From: Sphingomonas sp. HDW15A
Lineage (GTDB): Bacteria > Pseudomonadota > Alphaproteobacteria > Sphingomonadales > Sphingomonadaceae
Reading direction: 5' to 3'
DNA length: 64,000 bases
Assembly (NCBI RefSeq): GCF_011301715.1
Contig: NZ_CP049870.1
Coordinates: 1,116,001-1,180,000 of the forward strand
The notes below the pieces were generated by a model. The model was given only the letters and a program-made list of their open reading frames with translations. It was not told where the DNA came from and made no database searches. The translations under genes were made by a program, and so were the position numbers. Positions 60,659 through 64,000 of this stretch are shown here, piece after piece; the stretch's first letter is position 1, and each line of letters begins with the position of its first letter.

Positions 60659-61291
60659 ATGAAGGGCTTTGGAAACCTGCTGGACGGCTATCGGCGCTTC
60701 CGCGTCAATCGCTTCGAGTCGGAGCGCGAGAGATTTCGTGAGCTCGCCGAGGGCCAGCAGCCGCGAGCCATCATAATTGCCTGCTGCGACAGCCGGGCCG
60801 ACCCTGCGACGATCTTCGATGCCGATCCGGGCGAGATTTTCGTCGTCCGCAACGTCGCCAATCTCGTCCCGCCCTTCGAGCCGACCGGCGGACGTCACGG
60901 CGTCTCGGCGGCGCTGGAGTTCGCTGTCACCCAGCTCAAGGTGCCGGAAATCATCGTCATGGGGCATGAGCGCTGCGGGGGCATTCAAGCGGCGTTGACC
61001 GGCTGCTTCCACGGCGCCGAGCCTGGCGAAGGTGGATTCGTCGACCGGTGGATGGAACAGGTTGCCCAGCTCGCTACGGAGATCGCCGGCTTGAATGGTA
61101 CTGGCGAAGATGCGGCGCGCGTTCTGGAAGAGGCTGCGATCAAGCGAAGCCTGGCAAACCTTCGAACCTTCCCGTTCGTGGCGAAACGCGAAGCAGCCGG
61201 GGACCTTGCGATCCTCGGCTGCCATTTTTCCATCCGTGATGGAGAATTGTATCTACTCGACGAAGCGGAAGATGTTTTCCGTCCTGTCTGA
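60659..61291 (+). CDS. Beta-type carbonic anhydrase
   Basis: Interconverts CO2 and bicarbonate. The 210 residues include zinc ligands C-x-D-S-R in ACCDSRADPATIFDADPGE and H-x2-C in VMGHERCGGIQAA, plus FVVRNVANLVPPFEP. This places it in the plant-like beta class with an acidic residue and Arg near zinc. ATG 60659 follows AAGGATGACTGCGA. It is divergent from lipA on partly overlapping promoters. Confidence 0.94.
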   Translation: MKGFGNLLDGYRRFRVNRFESERERFRELAEGQQPRAIIIACCDSRADPATIFDADPGEIFVVRNVANLVPPFEPTGGRHGVSAALEFAVTQLKVPEIIVMGHERCGGIQAALTGCFHGAEPGEGGFVDRWMEQVAQLATEIAGLNGTGEDAARVLEEAAIKRSLANLRTFPFVAKREAAGDLAILGCHFSIRDGELYLLDEAEDVFRPV

Positions 61292-61311
61292 GCACTATCC
61301 GCTAAAGCGCT

Positions 61312-61638
61312 CTAGCACCTCACGTTATAGTCATAGACCGGACGGCCGTATTGGTCGACGTAATAGCAATAGCCGCGGGTATCACGATAATATTGCTTGT
61401 TGTTGATAACCGCGCCCAGAACCGCGCCGGCAATGCCGCCGATGACCGCGCCTTCGACCGTGCTTACGCCCGGAACCACGGCGCCGAGAACCGCTCCGCC
61501 TGCCGCACCGACAGCAGCGCCAGTCGCAGCGCGGCGCCCCTGATCGTGGTTCTGTCCGTAATAAGGATCGTTATACGTTGAACAGGCCGAAAGCGGCAGT
61601 ACGCTCGCCACGGCCGCAGTTAGGATAAACTTCTTCAT
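61312..61638 (-). CDS. Glycine-zipper lipoprotein
   Basis: The 108-residue product begins with a lipoprotein signal MKKFILTAAVASVLPLSAC, lipobox LSAC with Cys19 as the lipidated residue. It has a glycine-zipper region (GAAVGAAGGAVLGAVVPG, then AVIGGIAGAVLGAVI) and a Tyr-rich end YYRDTRGYCYYVDQYGRP. This is the 17-kDa antigen / 2TM glycine-zipper type found in outer membranes. An AAGGAAGGTGG site precedes the ATG. An EcfG-like element lies 46 bases upstream. Confidence 0.85.
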   Translation of the reverse strand: MKKFILTAAVASVLPLSACSTYNDPYYGQNHDQGRRAATGAAVGAAGGAVLGAVVPGVSTVEGAVIGGIAGAVLGAVINNKQYYRDTRGYCYYVDQYGRPVYDYNVRC

Positions 61639-61683
61639 TTGACCCACCTTCCTTTACTCGCTCCACCCGCCCACGGATTTCAT

Positions 61684-61709
61684 GACGAACGAAGCGGGCA
61701 TTTCGTTCC
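61684..61709 (-). promoter_or_regulatory. Possible EcfG-type promoter of the lipoprotein gene
   Basis: Minus strand GGAAC (61709-61705), 17-base spacer, CGTC (61687-61684), one base off CGTT. The flanking GGAACGAAATG is identical to the element at 20053. The site also forms an inverted repeat GAACGAA-N8-TTCGTTC. Confidence 0.35.
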
Positions 61710-61754
61710 GCCTCCGATGCGGTATGAACGTCTGCCAGAGGACATGAACACAAG

Positions 61755-62486
61755 ATGATTTCCAGCAGCGACCAACACGAGCCCGAGCTGAACATTGCCC
61801 TGCTGATCGACGCCGACAATGCCAGCCCCGATCACCTCGACGACGTGCTGCTGGTGCTGGGTGAGCTTGGAACGATCAACATCCGCCGCGCCTACGGCAA
61901 CTGGTCGAAACCGGCCCTCAAGAACTGGGGCACGCTGACCGGCCTCCATTCGATCGTTCCGATGCAGCAGTTCGACGTGGTGAAGGGCAAGAGTGCGACC
62001 GACATGCGCATGACGATCGATGCAATGGACTTGCTTTATCGCGGCCATGTCGACGGTTTCGGGATCATGTCGAGCGACAGCGATTTCCTGCCACTCGCCC
62101 AACGGATTCGCGAGGACGGCCTGCCTGTCTATGGCTTCGGGACAGCGAAAACGCCAATGAGCTTCCAACAGGCATGCACGCGGTTCTTCGATGTCGCGGC
62201 GCTGGAGACGAATGGCGACGAGGCGCTCGACCCCCCTCCGGCAGCGGCGGGCCAGCGCAAGGTGGACAGCGAGCTGCTGCAGGTGCTCGGCGCGGCCTAC
62301 AAGGCTTCGAAGCGCGACGAGGAAGGCTATGCATCGTTGAGCGAACTTGGCCAACGGGCGACCGCGGTTTCGAGTTTCGCGGTGCGCAATTACGGTTTCA
62401 ATCGTCTTAGCGACCTCATCAAGGCCGTGCCCAACTTCGACACCAAGACTGAGAACGGACGAATGCTGGTCAAGCGCATGCGCTGA
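61755..62486 (+). CDS. NYN-domain RNase-like protein with C-terminal OST-HTH/LOTUS domain
   Basis: The 243-residue protein has a PIN-like NYN nuclease domain (about 10-150): NIALLIDADNASPDHLDD with the acidic cluster D-A-D-N, KGKSATDMRMTIDAMDLLY and GIMSSDSDFLPLAQRIREDG with further acidic metal ligands. After a Pro/Ala linker, residues about 170-243 (LLQVLGAAYKASKRDEEGYASLSELG, YGFNRLSDLIKAVPNF) form an OST-HTH/LOTUS domain, which binds RNA in eukaryotic relatives. A role in RNA cleavage is inferred. It is divergent from the lipoprotein gene. Confidence 0.9.
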   Translation: MISSSDQHEPELNIALLIDADNASPDHLDDVLLVLGELGTINIRRAYGNWSKPALKNWGTLTGLHSIVPMQQFDVVKGKSATDMRMTIDAMDLLYRGHVDGFGIMSSDSDFLPLAQRIREDGLPVYGFGTAKTPMSFQQACTRFFDVAALETNGDEALDPPPAAAGQRKVDSELLQVLGAAYKASKRDEEGYASLSELGQRATAVSSFAVRNYGFNRLSDLIKAVPNFDTKTENGRMLVKRMR

Positions 62487-62496
62487 TCGCGCGTTC

Positions 62497-62521
62497 GGAA
62501 CGCGAGCCCGCCATGCCCGTT
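62497..62521 (+). promoter_or_regulatory. EcfG-type general stress promoter
   Basis: GGAAC (62497-62501), 16-base spacer, CGTT (62518-62521), an exact match to the alphaproteobacterial EcfG/SigT consensus. It starts 11 bases after the NYN gene and leads into the flavin-binding stress gene at 62554. Confidence 0.55.
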
Positions 62522-62553
62522 CTCCCTGCGAACCATCTCGCAGGAGCGCGCAA

Positions 62554-63084
62554 ATGTTCGGCAATGACGAAGACACCGAAACCCGTTTGAAGAAGGCCCT
62601 TTGGAAGGCGCTGGACGACAGCCCGTTTGTTATGCTGGGGCTGCAAGGAGTGGAAGACGACCGCACGCGGCCGATGACGGCGCAGGTCGATGTGCCTGAC
62701 GGAGGCGACAAGGAAGACGGCGGGCCGATCTACTTCTTCGCTTCGAAGACCGACGGGGTCGGACAAGACATAGGCACAAGCGCCCGCGCGGTCGCGACCT
62801 TCACCGGCAAGGACCACAAGCTCTTCGCCCACATCCACGGAACTTTGGTGGCCAGCCAGGACCGCGAAGTCATCGAGCGGCTTTGGAATCCAATCATCGC
62901 CAGCTGGTACAAGGACGGCAAGGACGACCCGGACCTCCTGCTGCTGCGCTTCGACACCGAACGCGCGGAAGTGTGGGAAGCGAACGCCGGCGCGACGCTG
63001 AAAGCCGCAGCGCTCAAGGCGCTGCTCGATGTTGATCCGGGCAAGGAGCATAGTGAAGAACACAAGGCCTCCGTCGCGCTCTAG
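62554..63084 (+). CDS. Pyridoxamine 5'-phosphate oxidase-like general stress protein
   Basis: The 176-residue product has the split-barrel flavin-binding fold: LDDSPFVMLGLQG, MTAQVDVPDG, PIYFFASKTDGVGQDI, ARAVATFTGKDHKLFAHIHG and DLLLLRFDTERAEVWEAN. It resembles the Pfam Pyrid_ox_like / general stress protein 26 group rather than true PdxH. ATG 62554 follows CAGGAGCG. An exact EcfG-type promoter 33-57 bases upstream supports a stress role. Confidence 0.88.
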   Translation: MFGNDEDTETRLKKALWKALDDSPFVMLGLQGVEDDRTRPMTAQVDVPDGGDKEDGGPIYFFASKTDGVGQDIGTSARAVATFTGKDHKLFAHIHGTLVASQDREVIERLWNPIIASWYKDGKDDPDLLLLRFDTERAEVWEANAGATLKAAALKALLDVDPGKEHSEEHKASVAL

Positions 63085-63117
63085 GATTTAGCGGCCCGCC
63101 ATTTCCTTTTCTTGCAC

Positions 63118-63141
63118 ACTGTCTTATATTTGTGGGACAGT
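63118..63141. repeat. Inverted repeat ACTGTC-N12-GACAGT upstream of the 63158 gene
   Basis: Six-base arms (63118-63123 and 63136-63141) 17 bases before the next start codon, just after a TTGCAC that could be a -35 box. May be an operator. Confidence 0.25.
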
Positions 63142-63157
63142 AGTTGAAGAGGGTGGA

Positions 63158-63609
63158 ATGGCGGGTCGTCTAGTTTGGATTCTCGCGGGCGGCGCAGCAA
63201 TCGTCGGCGGAATGGCGATGCAGGAAGATTGGATCCAGTTCGGTTCCGACCATGATCGCGTTGTCGAAGAAGCGATCACCGAGGCCAAGACCGACGAAGG
63301 GCGTATTCTCAGCGCAAAGATCGTCGACGGCGACGGACGGCGGATCGAGGCCAGTTCGGACCAGGTTGATGCCCTGACGAACGCCGTATCCCGTCTGGTC
63401 AAGGCCGAGGCGGCGCTGGCAATCGTTGAGATGGACTCCACCCCGAAGCCGGCGAAGTCGAGGCCGCCCGAGCCCAGCGCGACAAGGCGCGGGCAACCGT
63501 TGATTCGCTCAAGGCTCAGATCCAGGCTCAGGAAAGAGCGGCCAAAACGAGCAACGAGGTCCGCGACCAGGTCCGAGAGGAAGTGCGGGCGGCTGTTCGG
63601 GGCAGCTAA
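63158..63609 (+). CDS. Small membrane-anchored coiled-coil protein, with one apparent 1-base deletion
   Basis: Not recognised. It begins with a membrane segment (VWILAGGAAIVGGMAM), then a hydrophilic part with DGRRIEASSDQVDALTNAV. In the raw sequence it continues in an Arg/Pro-rich frame, but adding one C to the CCCC run 63441-63444 gives TPEAGEVEAARAQRDKARAT and a heptad-rich end (VDSLKAQIQAQERAAK, VREEVRAAVRGS) stopping at 63609, 150 residues. The corrected frame has the Ala/Glu/Lys/Arg composition of a coiled coil and third-position GC like its neighbours. An envelope role is possible. Confidence 0.75.
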
Positions 63610-63695
63610 TCCCGCGCCCACCCCTCGCATTTTTGCCATCAAAGGCGTAACATGGCTTCCGTCCGGATGACGACTTTCCTGACAGGAGGCGACGA

Positions 63696-64000
63696 ATGGA
63701 CGATCCGATTTTCGGGGGAATGGCTGGGCCGACCGGTGGCGGCCGCAATTACTTTCTCTGTTGAGGATAGTGACAGCGTTGCTGTTTGTCATTCACGGGA
63801 CGTCGAAGATCCTAGGCTTTCCCGACACTTCGATGAGCTTTCCGCCGCCCTGGACCCTCTTCTGGATCGCGGGAATGCTGGAGTTGATCGGCGGTCTCCT
63901 GCTGCTCGTCGGGTTCCTTTCGCGGCCGGTAGCGTTTCTGCTCGCCGGCGAAATGGCCATCGCTTACTGGATGATCCACGCACCGGAGAGTATCTACCCT
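63696..64000 (+). CDS. DoxX-family membrane protein (3' partial), with one apparent 1-base deletion
   Basis: A strong AGGAGG precedes ATG 63696. The frame starts MDDPIFGG and, with one G added to the GGGGG at 63714-63718, continues NGWADRWRPQLLSLLRIVTA and LLFVIHGTSKILGFPD, then WIAGMLELIGGLLLLVGFLS and LLAGEMAIAYWMIHAPESIYP, running off the window. The LLRIVTALLFVIHGTSK segment and four-helix layout are typical of DoxX/YphA proteins. Without the correction no frame longer than about 23 residues follows the ATG. DoxX proteins are linked to redox homeostasis in some bacteria. Confidence 0.8.

Overview
The window is GC-rich chromosomal core sequence from an alphaproteobacterium, most likely a member of the Sphingomonadales (Sphingomonas, Sphingomicrobium or Sphingosinicella type). 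Pointers are the short editing-domain-free proline-tRNA ligase, the rpsB-tsf-pyrH-frr-uppS-cdsA-dxr-rseP-bamA-skp-fabZ run, a fused ispDF, the dusB-ntrY-ntrX-hfq-hflX-mazG block, eukaryote-like NADP isocitrate dehydrogenase, several TonB-dependent receptors and EcfG-like promoters. I see no prophage, transposon, integron or CRISPR array; nearly everything is housekeeping.

Layout. 1-8 kb: tail of a hydrolase, then proS-lolC-lolD-DUF1579 and dnaE, with mtgA convergent. 9-11 kb: a candidate small RNA and an unusual Arg/Gln repeat secreted protein. 11-20 kb: alaS, a CPA2 cation/H+ antiporter, a FAD monooxygenase, icd and the psd-pssA phospholipid pair. 20-31 kb: translation and envelope biogenesis superoperon from rpsB to fabZ. 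31-35.5 kb: a riboswitch-controlled vitamin B12 uptake operon (btuB-btuF-btuC-btuD). 35.5-42.4 kb: rpmE, an acetyltransferase, DUF2207/LemA, an acyl-CoA dehydrogenase, a TonB receptor and tRNA-Ser(UGA). 42.6-51 kb: mltB, dacC, tmk-holB-metG-tatD-MBL hydrolase-retropepsin, mazG. 51-59 kb: hflX, a double-domain hfq, ntrX, ntrY, dusB, then ispDF-pncC. 59-64 kb: ratA-lipA, carbonic anhydrase, a glycine-zipper lipoprotein, a NYN-LOTUS protein, a stress flavin protein, a small coiled-coil membrane protein and the start of a DoxX protein.

Two things stand out. First, hfq encodes two Hfq/Sm domains in tandem in one 161-residue chain, with the arginine rim patch kept in the first and degraded in the second; the adjoining ntrX lacks the GAFTGA loop and ntrBC are absent, so the usual nitrogen/sigma-54 circuitry at this locus looks remodelled. 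Second, nine open reading frames (dnaE twice, alaS, the FAD monooxygenase, rseP, btuB, ntrY, a coiled-coil protein, doxX) are broken or mis-ended, and each is restored by adding exactly one G or C to a G/C run. This pattern points to consensus homopolymer contraction rather than gene decay, so I annotate these as single genes.

Regulation: many operons are preceded by a uniform TTGNC-N17-TA promoter, some placed so that transcription would start at or next to the start codon. btuB and rpmE promoters are back to back on one shared -35 palindrome. A separate GGAAC-N16/17-CGTT type signal (EcfG general stress sigma factor) lies upstream of three genes.
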